DNA of 64,000 nt from Symmachiella dynata. Lineage in GTDB: Bacteria > Planctomycetota > Planctomycetia > Planctomycetales > Planctomycetaceae. Position numbers and translations under genes: made by a program. Each line of letters opens with the position of its first letter. The first letter of the stretch is position 1. The notes under the pieces were generated by a model that saw only the letters and a program-made list of their open reading frames with translations, had not been told where the DNA came from and did not search any database. Location of the stretch: the NCBI RefSeq assembly GCF_007747995.1, contig NZ_CP036276.1, positions 7,368,001 to 7,432,000 on the forward strand, given 5' to 3'. Of this stretch, positions 27,121-36,223 are shown piece by piece.

Positions 27121-29934
27121 ATGTCACAAGCTTTTGAGACCGGCGCGGATGCGACTGCCGAATTGCGCGCGCGGATCGAGGAGCTTGAAAAAGAGACCGC
27201 GCAACTCAAGCAAAGTCGCGATGCTATCGCTGAACGAGAACAGCGATATGAATCGATCGTCAACAACCAAACCGAGATCATTTGCCGCATCGACGAGTCG
27301 TTGTCACTGACATTCGTCAATCGCATGTTCTGCGAATACTTCAACGAATCCGAGGAACAGTTGCTGGGCCGCGACTATGTGGTGTTTCTCGAGCCGGCGC
27401 TGCGGGACAGGGCCCGCGCTAAGATGAAATCCTTGTTCCAGAAACCGGAAGTCACGTCGCACGTTTGCGAGGTTGTGCGGACGGAGGGGCAATCGGGATG
27501 GCAGCACGGCTTTGTGACACCCGTCATGAATGCCGACGATTCGGTGTACGAACTGCAAGTCGTCGCCCGGGTCCGTTCCAGCCGCGAACAGGCCGAATAC
27601 GAGATAAAAAATACGGAGATCGTCAACGGCCAACTGGCCAAGATCATGAAGGATGGACTGATCGTCGTCGATCCTCAAGGAATTGTCCGTTCGGTGAATG
27701 AGCAGCTCTGCCAAATCGGCGGCACTAAGATGGACGAAGTGATTGGCCGGTCGATGTGGGATATTGTGGGAGCGGAAAACCATGAGATTCTTGCCGAACA
27801 GTTCGCCAAACGTAGCATCGGCGGAGCCTCCCAATATGAGATGACCTGGACCAGCGGGACAGGCCGGCATGTCTCGGCAATCTTTTCCCCCACGCCGCTG
27901 TTTGACGCACAAGGCAGGTTCGACGGTTCGCTGTCGGTGGTGACCGACATCACTGCACGGCGGGAAACGGAAATTCAGCTTCGCGAAAGCGAAAGGTTGT
28001 TGGCCGCTTCGCAAAAGATCGCCCGTGTGGGAAGTTTTGAATGGAAACGGGGTGAAAAAACCGTAACCTGGTCGGCAGAGCTGTATCGCATGCATGGTCG
28101 GTCACCGGAAACATTCGTGCCGACCAAGGAATCGTTTCTAGAAACCGTGCATCCCGATGACCGTGTTGCCGTACGAGATCGACTGCGACAAATTTTCCGA
28201 GGGGTGCCTAGTACTCCGCACGAATATCGGATCATTCGCGCCGACGGTGAAGTGCGGTGGTTGGAATCGACCCGCTGGCTGCTCAAGGACGACAAAGGCA
28301 AGGCGCGGGGCATGATCGGCACGTCACGCGACATCACTTCGCAAAAACGCGCGAAGATGATTCTGGAGGAACGGGAATCGATCCTTCGCAGCTTCTATGA
28401 GAGCGGATTGATGTTGATGGGAGTCGTCGAGTTGGACGGCGACGACATTCGTTGGATCTCCGAAAACGAGGCCACGGCCCAGCACCTGGGAACTACTCCC
28501 GAGGCAATGAGAAACAAAACCGCTCGCGAAATTGGCATCAGTCCGGCCGAGAGCGCGCTGTGGGTCTCCAAGTATCAAGAAGCAGAGCAGACCGGCGAGA
28601 CAGTCCGTTTCGAATATATGCGGCCGGATGACCCCAGCCAGCGTTGGTTGTCGGGAACGGTCAAAATGATCGGTAAGTCGCCGGAAAAACGGCCCCGGTT
28701 TTCTTACATTTATGATGACATCACAGACCGCAAACGGGTCGAAGCCAAAATCCAAGCCGCGCACGACGCGCTAGAACAACGCGTGCAAGAACGGACGGCC
28801 GAACTGGTCGACGCGAACCGGCAGTTACGTTTTCACGCTCAATTGCTCGATAGCGTACGCGAGTCGGTCGTAGCAACCGATCTGGACGGCCGGATTGTCT
28901 ATTGGGGCAAGGGAGCGGAAAACCTTTACGGTTATCAATCCGATGAAGTGGTGGGCAAGCCGATTACGCAAGTTGCCCGATCGGATGGTTCGCAAGGGGA
29001 ACTTCGGCGAATGGCGCAGGTTCGCGAAATGGGATCCTGGCATGGCGAGTTTCGCCAGCATCGTACCGACGACACCAAGTTCTGGGCCGAAACGGTGATT
29101 TCCCTCGTCAATGACCCCAACGGGAACCCGACTGGTTTTATTGCCATCGATCGCGACATCACGGTGCGGCGCCGCGCTGAAGAACGAACGCGGCAACTGC
29201 ACGCCGATTTGGCGCATGTGCTTCGGCTGGGGACGATGGGCGAGATGGCTTCAGGTCTGGCACACGAAATCAATCAACCGCTGGGGACGATTGCCAACAA
29301 CGCGCATGCGGTCGCCCGCAGTCTACGCAACGGAACGCTGCCCAACGACGAAGTGTTGGAGATCATCGAGGAGATTGCCGCCGAAGCCATGCGTGCCGGA
29401 GAGATCCTGCACAGTCTGCACCGGTTTGCCTCTAAAGCCGAACCCAATCGGACAGCCGTCGACCTGCGCGACCTCGTCCACGAAGTCACCCGCTTGTTCG
29501 ATTCCGACATCCGGCGGCATGGAATTGTCTTACGGCTCGATTTGGAAGAGAATTTGCCGGAAGTGTATGTCGAACGCATTCAGATTCAGCAGGTCGTCGT
29601 CAACTTGGTTCGCAACGCCTTTGATGCGTTGTTGGAAGATCGCCGCAGTGAACGGGAAGTGATCGTGCGTGCCCGTGCGGTGGAAACCGGTGTTCTTGTG
29701 AGCATCGCTGACAACGGCAAGAATTTGTCTCCCGACCTATACGCGAAGATCTTTTCGCCTTATTTTACAACCAAAAAAAACGGCATGGGGATGGGATTGA
29801 GTATTTGTCGTTCGATCGTCGGTTCACACGGCAGCCAATTACGCGCGTCGCCCAATGTGGATTGCGGTCTGACATTTACATTCACCCTGCCTTACAACGC
29901 CACAGAATCGGCTCCGGACAAATCGGGGGTATAG
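27121..29934 (+). CDS. Sensor histidine kinase with five PAS domains, FixL-like
   Basis: 937-aa soluble kinase without membrane segments. After a coiled coil (residues 10-45) come about five PAS units: FVNRMFCEYFNESEEQLLG, VRSVNEQLCQIGGTKMDEVIG, FEWKRGEKTVTWSAELYRMHG with a PAC-like end, a divergent unit near 400-530, and DLDGRIVYWGKGAENLYGYQ. A second coiled coil precedes that last unit. The dimerisation domain has the FixL-type box AHEINQPLGTIANN with phospho-acceptor His715. The ATP lid reads VVNLVRNAFDAL, DNGKN (normally DxGxG) and GMGMGLSICRSIV. No haem or flavin ligand can be assigned. It is followed by its response regulator. Confidence 0.93.
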   Translation: MSQAFETGADATAELRARIEELEKETAQLKQSRDAIAEREQRYESIVNNQTEIICRIDESLSLTFVNRMFCEYFNESEEQLLGRDYVVFLEPALRDRARAKMKSLFQKPEVTSHVCEVVRTEGQSGWQHGFVTPVMNADDSVYELQVVARVRSSREQAEYEIKNTEIVNGQLAKIMKDGLIVVDPQGIVRSVNEQLCQIGGTKMDEVIGRSMWDIVGAENHEILAEQFAKRSIGGASQYEMTWTSGTGRHVSAIFSPTPLFDAQGRFDGSLSVVTDITARRETEIQLRESERLLAASQKIARVGSFEWKRGEKTVTWSAELYRMHGRSPETFVPTKESFLETVHPDDRVAVRDRLRQIFRGVPSTPHEYRIIRADGEVRWLESTRWLLKDDKGKARGMIGTSRDITSQKRAKMILEERESILRSFYESGLMLMGVVELDGDDIRWISENEATAQHLGTTPEAMRNKTAREIGISPAESALWVSKYQEAEQTGETVRFEYMRPDDPSQRWLSGTVKMIGKSPEKRPRFSYIYDDITDRKRVEAKIQAAHDALEQRVQERTAELVDANRQLRFHAQLLDSVRESVVATDLDGRIVYWGKGAENLYGYQSDEVVGKPITQVARSDGSQGELRRMAQVREMGSWHGEFRQHRTDDTKFWAETVISLVNDPNGNPTGFIAIDRDITVRRRAEERTRQLHADLAHVLRLGTMGEMASGLAHEINQPLGTIANNAHAVARSLRNGTLPNDEVLEIIEEIAAEAMRAGEILHSLHRFASKAEPNRTAVDLRDLVHEVTRLFDSDIRRHGIVLRLDLEENLPEVYVERIQIQQVVVNLVRNAFDALLEDRRSEREVIVRARAVETGVLVSIADNGKNLSPDLYAKIFSPYFTTKKNGMGMGLSICRSIVGSHGSQLRASPNVDCGLTFTFTLPYNATESAPDKSGV

Positions 29935-29988
29935 CATGTCGACCAAATTCAATCCGGCATGTTGTTCACTTCCAATCGAGGAAATATC

Positions 29989-30606
29989 TTGAATACTACC
30001 AGCATCAAGCCGACCGTGTTTGTCGTCGATGACGAACCAGGCATGCGCAAATCGCTGGACCGACTCCTGCGGTCCGCCGGTCTTCAGGCAGAATGTTTCG
30101 GCAACGCAGAAACGTTCTTACGCGAATACGACCCCGGCCGTCCAGGTTGCTTGATTCTCGATGTCTGCATGGATCACATGACGGGACTGGAACTGCAGAA
30201 AGAACTCAACGCGCGGCGTATCTTGCTGCCGACCATCGTAATTTCTGGATACGCCGATGTTCCCAATGTGGTCAAGGCGGTCAAAGGGGGCGCGGTCGAT
30301 TTCCTGGAAAAGCCGTTCAACGACGAGTTGTTGCTGGAACGCGTGCAACAAGCAATTCGGCTGGATCAGCGGCAACGCATGGAGGCAGTCCGCGCGTCAG
30401 CGACCGAAGCACGGTTGCGATCGTTGACGCCGCGAGAAACTCAGGTGATGGAGCTACTCGTCGCTGGCCGCCGCACAAAACAAATCGCGTACGACCTCAA
30501 CATCAGCCCCAAAACGGCCGACATTCACCGCGCGCATGTGCTGGAAAAAATGAAGGTCGATACTGTCGTCGATCTCGTGCGACTGGTGCACGATCTACCC
30601 GATTGA
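29989..30606 (+). CDS. FixJ-family response regulator
   Basis: 205-aa transcription factor, presumably phosphorylated by the PAS kinase just upstream. The receiver domain begins TVFVVDDEPGMRKSLDRLL, with phospho-acceptor Asp58 in CLILDVCMD, switch residue Ser in IVISGYADVP and Lys in FLEKPFNDE. The C-terminal LuxR-type helix-turn-helix is LTPRETQVMELLVAGRRTKQ followed by LNISPKTADIHR. TTG 29989 has GAGGA six bases upstream and fits the family N-terminus; ATG 29959 is an alternative with no ribosome binding site. Confidence 0.94.
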   Translation: MNTTSIKPTVFVVDDEPGMRKSLDRLLRSAGLQAECFGNAETFLREYDPGRPGCLILDVCMDHMTGLELQKELNARRILLPTIVISGYADVPNVVKAVKGGAVDFLEKPFNDELLLERVQQAIRLDQRQRMEAVRASATEARLRSLTPRETQVMELLVAGRRTKQIAYDLNISPKTADIHRAHVLEKMKVDTVVDLVRLVHDLPD

Positions 30607-30621
30607 TACGCAACCGCCGCA

Positions 30622-31854
30622 TCAGCCCACCACGCGTTGAAACCGTTCGACTGCCTGTTCGATGTTTTCGCGGCTGTTAAACGCGCTGAGGCGGAAGTAG
30701 CCTTCGCCGGCGGCACCAAATCCGCTGCCGGGCGTGCCAACCAGATGTCCTTTGGACAGCAGTTGGTCGAAGAAGTCCCAGCTTCCCGCCCCGCCGGGAG
30801 TCTTCAGCCAGACGTAAGGCGCATTCACCCCACCGTACACCGTGATCCCCGCGGACTCCAGACCTTCACGAATCAACCCAGCATTGGTGAGGTAAAACTG
30901 AATCAGCTCATTGATCTGTTGTTGGCCTTCCGGCGTAAAGACCGCTTCGGCCGCGCGCTGAATCGGATAGGAAACCCCGTTGAACTTGGTGCAGTGTCGG
31001 CGATTCCACAACGGATGAATCGGCTGGTCTTCGCCGGTGGATGTTTTTCCGGTCAGTTCCTTGGGAATGACCGTGTACGCACAGCGCGTCCCCGTAAATC
31101 CGGCGTTCTTACTGAAGCTACGAAACTCGATGGCCACGTCGCGAGCCCCTTCGATCTCATAGATCGAATGCGGAATCTCCGGATCGGTGATGTAGGCTTC
31201 GTAGGCAGCATCAAAAAAGATGATCGCATCGTGCGCGCGGGCATAATCGACCCATTGCTTGAGCGTCTCTCGCGAAGCGACCGTCCCTGTGGGATTGTTG
31301 GGATAACACAGGTAGATCAAATCCACCGGCTCATCCGGTAGACTCGGCACGAAATCGTTCTCCGCGGTAACGGGCACGTACACCAATCCCTCATAACGGC
31401 CATCCTTGCCAGCGGCGCCGGTCCGCCCCGCCATCACATTGGTGTCGACATACACCGGATAGACCGGATCCATCACGGCGACGGTGTTGTCCGCGCCAAA
31501 GATGTCCAGGATATTTCCGGTATCACATTTAGAACCGTCGGAAATGAAGACTTCATCAGCGGCGATTTCCACACCGCGCGGTTTGAATGCGTGTTCAACG
31601 ATCGCCGTGCGGAGGAACTCATAACCCTGCTCCGGCCCATACCCGCGGAACGAATCCCGCACCGACATATCATCGACCGCCTTATGCATCGCCGCCACAC
31701 ATGCCGCCGGCAGCGGTTCGGTCACATCACCAATGCCCAGACGAATCACATTGGCATCGGGATTCTCCTGCGTGAATGCCGAGACGCGACGTCCAATTTC
31801 AGGAAAGAGGTATCCAGCAGCGAGCTTGGAATAATTTTCGTTAATCGTAGCCAT
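30622..31854 (-). CDS. dapL: LL-diaminopimelate aminotransferase
   Basis: 410-aa PLP enzyme that turns tetrahydrodipicolinate into LL-diaminopimelate in one step, bypassing the succinylase or acetylase routes. Diagnostic features are [54 protein letters not shown] and the Schiff-base lysine in [18 protein letters not shown] 31854 gives the standard N-terminus ([11 protein letters not shown]). It stands convergent to the FixJ gene and 114 bp downstream of trpB on the same strand. Together with dapF it accounts for meso-diaminopimelate synthesis. Confidence 0.96.
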   Translation of the reverse strand: MATINENYSKLAAGYLFPEIGRRVSAFTQENPDANVIRLGIGDVTEPLPAACVAAMHKAVDDMSVRDSFRGYGPEQGYEFLRTAIVEHAFKPRGVEIAADEVFISDGSKCDTGNILDIFGADNTVAVMDPVYPVYVDTNVMAGRTGAAGKDGRYEGLVYVPVTAENDFVPSLPDEPVDLIYLCYPNNPTGTVASRETLKQWVDYARAHDAIIFFDAAYEAYITDPEIPHSIYEIEGARDVAIEFRSFSKNAGFTGTRCAYTVIPKELTGKTSTGEDQPIHPLWNRRHCTKFNGVSYPIQRAAEAVFTPEGQQQINELIQFYLTNAGLIREGLESAGITVYGGVNAPYVWLKTPGGAGSWDFFDQLLSKGHLVGTPGSGFGAAGEGYFRLSAFNSRENIEQAVERFQRVVG

Positions 31855-31968
31855 GGAATCTGATGTTTCAATATGAGTCGAATAGTGGATGTTATAAATA
31901 AAAACGTGACCGGAAGGGCGAGGCTCCAACCAAGCCGTGCCGAATAGAAAGTTGCATCGCGACGCATC

Positions 31969-33183
31969 CTACAGGTCTTTGCCCATCAACTGTGCGACTT
32001 CGTAGACGTCCTTGTCGCCGCGACCCGAGAGGCAGACGACGACAACGTCATCCGGCTTGCGCGCACCGGCTGTTTTGATGACCTGCGCGATGGCATGCGA
32101 GCTTTCCAGCGCCGGGAGAATGCCCTCCAAGCGGGCCAACGTGCCGAAGGCGTCCAGAGCTTCATCGTCACTGACAGGGCCGTATTGTACGCGCCCTGTG
32201 TCTTTCCAATAACTATGCTCGGGACCGACGCCGGGATAATCCAGTCCGGCGGAAATGGAATGCACGTCGTCGGTTTGTCCATCCGCATCTTGCAACACAT
32301 AGCTGTAACTGCCGTGCAACACCCCTTTTTCACCGTAGCTGAGTGTCGAGGCATGATCGCCGGGATTGGGTCCGCGACCTCCCGGTTCCACGCCGGTGAG
32401 TTTTACGTCACGATCTTCTACAAACGGATAAAACATGCCCGCCGAGTTGGAACCGCCTCCCACGCAGGCGATCACCTCATCAGGCAGTCGGCCGATTTGT
32501 TCGAGGCATTGCTGTTTGGTTTCGCGACCAATGACCGATTGAAAATCGCGGACCATGCGGGGAAACGGGTGCGGACCGACAACCGAACCTAAGATGTAAT
32601 GCGTGTCCGCCACACTAGCCATCCAGTCCCGCATCGCTTCGTTAATGGCATCGCGGAGTGTGCGCGATCCGCTGCACACCGGACGGACCTCGGTCCCCAT
32701 CGTTTGCATATTGAACACGTTCAATTTTTGTCGCCGCACATCCTCCTCGCCCATGTAGACCACGCAAGGCAGACCGAACAGCGCACACGCTGTGGCGGTG
32801 GCGACACCATGTTGGCCGGCGCCGGTTTCGGCAATCACCCGCGTCTTGCCCATCCGCTTTGTGAGCAACACCTGGCCGAGCGTATTGTTGATTTTGTGAG
32901 CACCGGTGTGATTCAAATCCTCGCGTTTGAGGAAAATCCGCGCGCCGCCGCAATGCTCGGTCAACCGCCGAGCAAAATACAGCGGATTGGGCCGTCCGAC
33001 GAAGTGCCGCAACAGGTCATCCAATTCGGCCTTGAAGGACGCATCACTGATGGCCGATTCGTATTCCTGTTCGAGCTGCTCCAGAGCCTGCATCAACGTT
33101 TCTGGGACAAATCGCCGGCCAAATTCGCCAAATCGCCCCTGGGCATCGGGAACATTAGCGGTGGCAGGTGTTGACGTGGTCAT
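31969..33183 (-). CDS. trpB: Tryptophan synthase beta chain
   Basis: 404-aa PLP enzyme condensing indole with serine. The PLP lysine lies in [13 protein letters not shown], the catalytic Glu region in [14 protein letters not shown], and the phosphate-binding loop in [26 protein letters not shown] and [12 protein letters not shown] are the classical TrpB1 N-terminal signatures. trpA is not adjacent in this window; the next gene downstream is dapL. Confidence 0.97.
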   Translation of the reverse strand: MTTSTPATANVPDAQGRFGEFGRRFVPETLMQALEQLEQEYESAISDASFKAELDDLLRHFVGRPNPLYFARRLTEHCGGARIFLKREDLNHTGAHKINNTLGQVLLTKRMGKTRVIAETGAGQHGVATATACALFGLPCVVYMGEEDVRRQKLNVFNMQTMGTEVRPVCSGSRTLRDAINEAMRDWMASVADTHYILGSVVGPHPFPRMVRDFQSVIGRETKQQCLEQIGRLPDEVIACVGGGSNSAGMFYPFVEDRDVKLTGVEPGGRGPNPGDHASTLSYGEKGVLHGSYSYVLQDADGQTDDVHSISAGLDYPGVGPEHSYWKDTGRVQYGPVSDDEALDAFGTLARLEGILPALESSHAIAQVIKTAGARKPDDVVVVCLSGRGDKDVYEVAQLMGKDL

Positions 33184-33555
33184 TGAATTGCTTTCGAGAG
33201 TTCGTCACAACGGGGAGAGCGGGATCGTAACGCCGCTCGTACATGTGATCGTAGAAGATGACTCCAATTTAGCAAACCGGTTCGCCAACTGCCAGATTGC
33301 CGATCGCAATCATTGGACCATGCGACTCTTTGGAAAAATCAACAGTCAAGGCATTTGAGGAAATCCACAGCTTTCTCGAAGTCACGAACTCAGAACGGTC
33401 GCCACGTGTCATAAATCAGAGAACCACCCAGATAGTTCCCGCCACTGCTGGCTGGTTTGGCTGGCCATTGATTGATAAAATTTCGCCTGTTGGCCGTAAT
33501 GCTCACGCAAGAACCGGCCCATTTCCGGCGTCCCAACACAACGACGCCCAATTCC
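33184..33555. other. Intergenic region between trpB and tRNA-Arg
   Basis: About 370 bp. It must hold the trpB promoter. I see no trp leader peptide, T-box or strong attenuator hairpin, and no gene. Confidence 0.4.
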
Positions 33556-33629
33556 GCACCCGTAGCTCAGCTGGATAGAGCGACGGTTTCCTAAACCGTA
33601 GGCCGTGGGTTCGAGTCCCGCCGGGTGTA
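33556..33629 (+). tRNA. tRNA-Arg (CCU anticodon)
   Basis: A 74-nt cloverleaf folds by eye: acceptor GCACCCG with CGGGTGT (one G·U), D stem GCTC/GAGC, anticodon stem ACGGT/ACCGT with loop TTCCTAA, T arm GTGGG TTCGAGT CCCGC, discriminator A. CCA is not encoded. The CCU anticodon reads AGG arginine codons. Confidence 0.96.
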
Positions 33630-34015
33630 CTTTGTTGATCGGGGCAGGCTTTGCGCTGTCGATCAACTCTAGCAAAGGGCGGTTTCTGGGTGCGTTGGTG
33701 GTGCGGCCGCTTGCTTTGCGGCTGCTTGTGGAATCGCTGGGGCATTTTCTTGTCTCGTCTGATGAGTTGACCAGCGTTCTTATCCCAAATCATAACCGCT
33801 CACCGCGCGTATGGTCCGGGTTATTTTGCCTGGATAAACCTTAACGCTTCTGTCGATACTACCGAGGGACTTACGGCAGTAGTTGCCGGGGTCATTGCGC
33901 TAATGCTTGAACGACGGTTGGCGGTTGCTCAAACGTGCAGATTGAACGCACCGCGCTGGTCATGGCGATTCGAGATTGCAGGGTTGCCAACGAATTTATC
34001 AGGGTGGCGGGTGAT
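33630..34015. other. Intergenic region after tRNA-Arg
   Basis: About 385 bp up to the outer membrane efflux gene. Open frames here are extensions of the tRNA or lack start signals. No integrase or direct repeat of the tRNA 3' end is visible. Confidence 0.4.
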
Positions 34016-35701
34016 ATGAGCACGCAGCACAAGCCGAAAAAGATGCCGCGGAATCGTCACCCGGACCTTCCCTCGCTGACTACTGATAAAGTTCAGAAAT
34101 CGGGCAAGCGCGTCCACGTCGGCCGGACCTTGCGATTGGCGTTGCTCTGCCTGTGCTGCGGTTGTACTCCCTTGGGAGAATACATCAGCAATGGTTTTGA
34201 GGTGGGACCGGACTACAAGCGGCCGCCGGCACCGGTTGCCACGCATTGGATCGACGCCCATGATGAGCGCGTCAGCAGCGACGCCACAGACGATAGCGCC
34301 TGGTGGACAGTGTTCAACGATCCGGTCCTCAATGGGCTGATCCAGACCGCTTACGAGCAGAACTTGACCGTCCGCGAGGCGGGTTTTCGAGTGCTTCGTT
34401 CACGGGCTCGCCTGGGAATCGCGATCGGGGAATTCTTCCCGCAAACGCAGGTGATGGAGGGGAGCTATCAACGCGAGGGGGTCAGCCTGGGTGTCGCTAA
34501 CCGCTTCGCAACACCCGAGCGTTGGTTCAGCCAATGGAATTACGGTTTCGGGTTGGCGTGGGAACTCGATTTCTGGGGCCGTTTTCGCCGAGCGATCGAA
34601 GCCTCTGAAAGTGTGCTCGATGCCTCCGTGGAACATTACGATGCGGCAATCGTGACCTTAGTCGGCGATGTGGCAACCAGCTACGTGCAGATTCGCACGA
34701 TTCAAGAACAAATCGCCCTGGCTGAGCAATCATTGAAATTGCAAAAACAGAGTTTGGAAATCGCCACCGCCAAATACGAAGGGGGCGAGACGACCGAAGT
34801 TGACGTCTATCAGGGGCAAAGCGACGTCTCAAGCACCGAAGCATTAATCGAACAGTTGCAGATCGACCTGCGTCAAGCGACCAACCAGTTGTGTATACTG
34901 ATGGGCATGCCGCCGACCGATCTCTCTGAGATGCTGGGTGAAGGTCCCATCCCAACCGCGCCCGAACAAGTCGTGGTGGGAATCCCCGCCGACTTGATCC
35001 ATCGTCGCCCGGACGTCCGTCGTGCCGAGCGATTGACAGCGGCACAATCCGAAGAGATCGGGATTGCCGAAACCGACTTCTATCCGCAAATCAGCCTCAA
35101 CGGCACATTGGGCTGGTCCGCAGAGCATGTCGGGGATGCCTTGGACCGCGAGGCGTTTTTAGGATCGATCGGACCATCGTTCCAATGGGCCATCCTTAAT
35201 TATGGTCGCATCGCAAACAATGTCCGCGTCCAAGATGCCCGCTTCCAGGAATTGATTGCCAACTACCAAAATACGGTTCTCAATGCCGGTGTCGAAGTCG
35301 AGAATGGTCTGGTTTCGTTTCTCCGCTCAAAGAATCAGGCCGAAGATGCGGCTCGGGCCGTCAGAGCCGAAACCGCCGCCTTTCATGAAGCATTCGCACA
35401 GTACAAAGGTGGCTTAACGGATTATAACCGCGTCGTTGTAATCCAAGAGAGACTGGTCACTCGGCAACAATCGTTGGCCGATGCGCAAGGCGCAATCGCT
35501 CAGGGCCTGATCCAGGTTTATCGTTCGCTGGGTGGGGGATGGCAGATTCGATTGCAATCGGAAGCTGAGTTTATGATGCCGATTGAAACGGCCGTCCCGG
35601 CAGTCCCCCCTGCCCCAGCCCCCGTCGACGATGACGTAACAGGGGACGAACTCCCGTCACTTGAAGAACCTGGACTGGTTGTGATTCCGCAAAGTGAATA
35701 A
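34016..35701 (+). CDS. TolC/NodT-family outer membrane efflux protein
   Basis: 561-aa outer membrane channel of tripartite efflux pumps. A basic N-terminus leads into a hydrophobic segment ending LCLCCGCTPLGEY, a plausible lipoprotein signal as in NodT/OprM. The signature VGPDYKRPPAPV directly after it is typical of this group. Two outer-membrane-efflux-protein repeats follow, with AWELDFWGRFRRAIEAS and LIHRRPDVRRAERL. The C-terminal 50 residues are Pro/Ala/Asp-rich. ATG 34016 is chosen because the longer frame from 33935 has no signal peptide at its start. The matching pump genes are convergent downstream. Confidence 0.93.
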   Translation: MSTQHKPKKMPRNRHPDLPSLTTDKVQKSGKRVHVGRTLRLALLCLCCGCTPLGEYISNGFEVGPDYKRPPAPVATHWIDAHDERVSSDATDDSAWWTVFNDPVLNGLIQTAYEQNLTVREAGFRVLRSRARLGIAIGEFFPQTQVMEGSYQREGVSLGVANRFATPERWFSQWNYGFGLAWELDFWGRFRRAIEASESVLDASVEHYDAAIVTLVGDVATSYVQIRTIQEQIALAEQSLKLQKQSLEIATAKYEGGETTEVDVYQGQSDVSSTEALIEQLQIDLRQATNQLCILMGMPPTDLSEMLGEGPIPTAPEQVVVGIPADLIHRRPDVRRAERLTAAQSEEIGIAETDFYPQISLNGTLGWSAEHVGDALDREAFLGSIGPSFQWAILNYGRIANNVRVQDARFQELIANYQNTVLNAGVEVENGLVSFLRSKNQAEDAARAVRAETAAFHEAFAQYKGGLTDYNRVVVIQERLVTRQQSLADAQGAIAQGLIQVYRSLGGGWQIRLQSEAEFMMPIETAVPAVPPAPAPVDDDVTGDELPSLEEPGLVVIPQSE

Positions 35702-35722
35702 CCCTCCGCTCTGCTTAGAACC

Positions 35723-35800
35723 AGTTTCAAAACCCGGTTGCGCTTGTTCCAGACGCTTACATTTTAGTGTCGGTGAGATGCGTCAGAGGGTTTTGAAACT
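35723..35800. repeat. Dispersed 78-bp inverted repeat, copy 2
   Basis: AGTTTCAAAACCC (35723-35735) and GGGTTTTGAAACT (35788-35800) are perfect complements. The inner sequence shares GGTTGCGCTTGTT and GATGCGTCAGA with the copy at 26237-26314. It may also act as a terminator for the efflux gene, although it has no T-run. Confidence 0.7.
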
Positions 35801-35818
35801 ACTGATAGGAGTCGTCCC

Positions 35819-36223
35819 ATGGGACGTTGGATCCGGATATCCTCGGTGACCCTCAGCTTGATGCTGATCGCCACGGCGTGCGCTGACGCCGGTCGTTGGT
35901 TTCACTTCGACATCAGCCATGCGTCGCGCCGACCCACCTGCCAACCTTGCCAGAGCGCGATGGGCGGCTGTTGTGACGACTATTGCTCCAAGCCACTCCC
36001 CTGCATTTCGCCAAATTGCCGCGGTTGTGTCGACGACTATTGCGGCAAGCCGCTGCCTTGTATCTCCTGCACCAGACCGGGCTGCGTGGACGACTACTGC
36101 CCCAAACCTTGCCCACGATTCATACGTCCCTTGTGTCTGCCGTGGTATCAATGCGGTCCGGGGGAGCGTTGTTATGGCGGTCAAGGCATCGTGCCCGGTT
36201 GTGACGCGAACTCGCTTAAGTGA
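35819..36223 (+). CDS. Secreted cysteine-rich repeat protein
   Basis: 134-aa protein with a signal peptide (WIRISSVTLSLMLIATACADA). The mature part carries 18 cysteines, arranged around a tandem motif repeated three times: CCDDYCSKPLPCIS, CVDDYCGKPLPCIS and CVDDYCPKPCPRF. TAGGAG seven bases before the ATG supports translation. I do not recognise the family. The Cys and Asp-Asp-Tyr spacing suggests a disulfide-rich or metal-binding fold. It follows the TolC-like gene in the same direction and converges with the RND pump gene, whose stop is seven bases inside its 3' end. Confidence 0.82.
   Translation: MGRWIRISSVTLSLMLIATACADAGRWFHFDISHASRRPTCQPCQSAMGGCCDDYCSKPLPCISPNCRGCVDDYCGKPLPCISCTRPGCVDDYCPKPCPRFIRPLCLPWYQCGPGERCYGGQGIVPGCDANSLK

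Noticed and set aside
33184-33555. Possible trp attenuator or T-box upstream of trpB
   Set aside because: I found no Trp-rich leader peptide and no terminator/antiterminator pair.
33503-33793. Minus-strand frame with GGTRTHGLRFRKPSLYPAELR
   Set aside because: It is the antisense reading of tRNA-Arg, a frequent spurious annotation.
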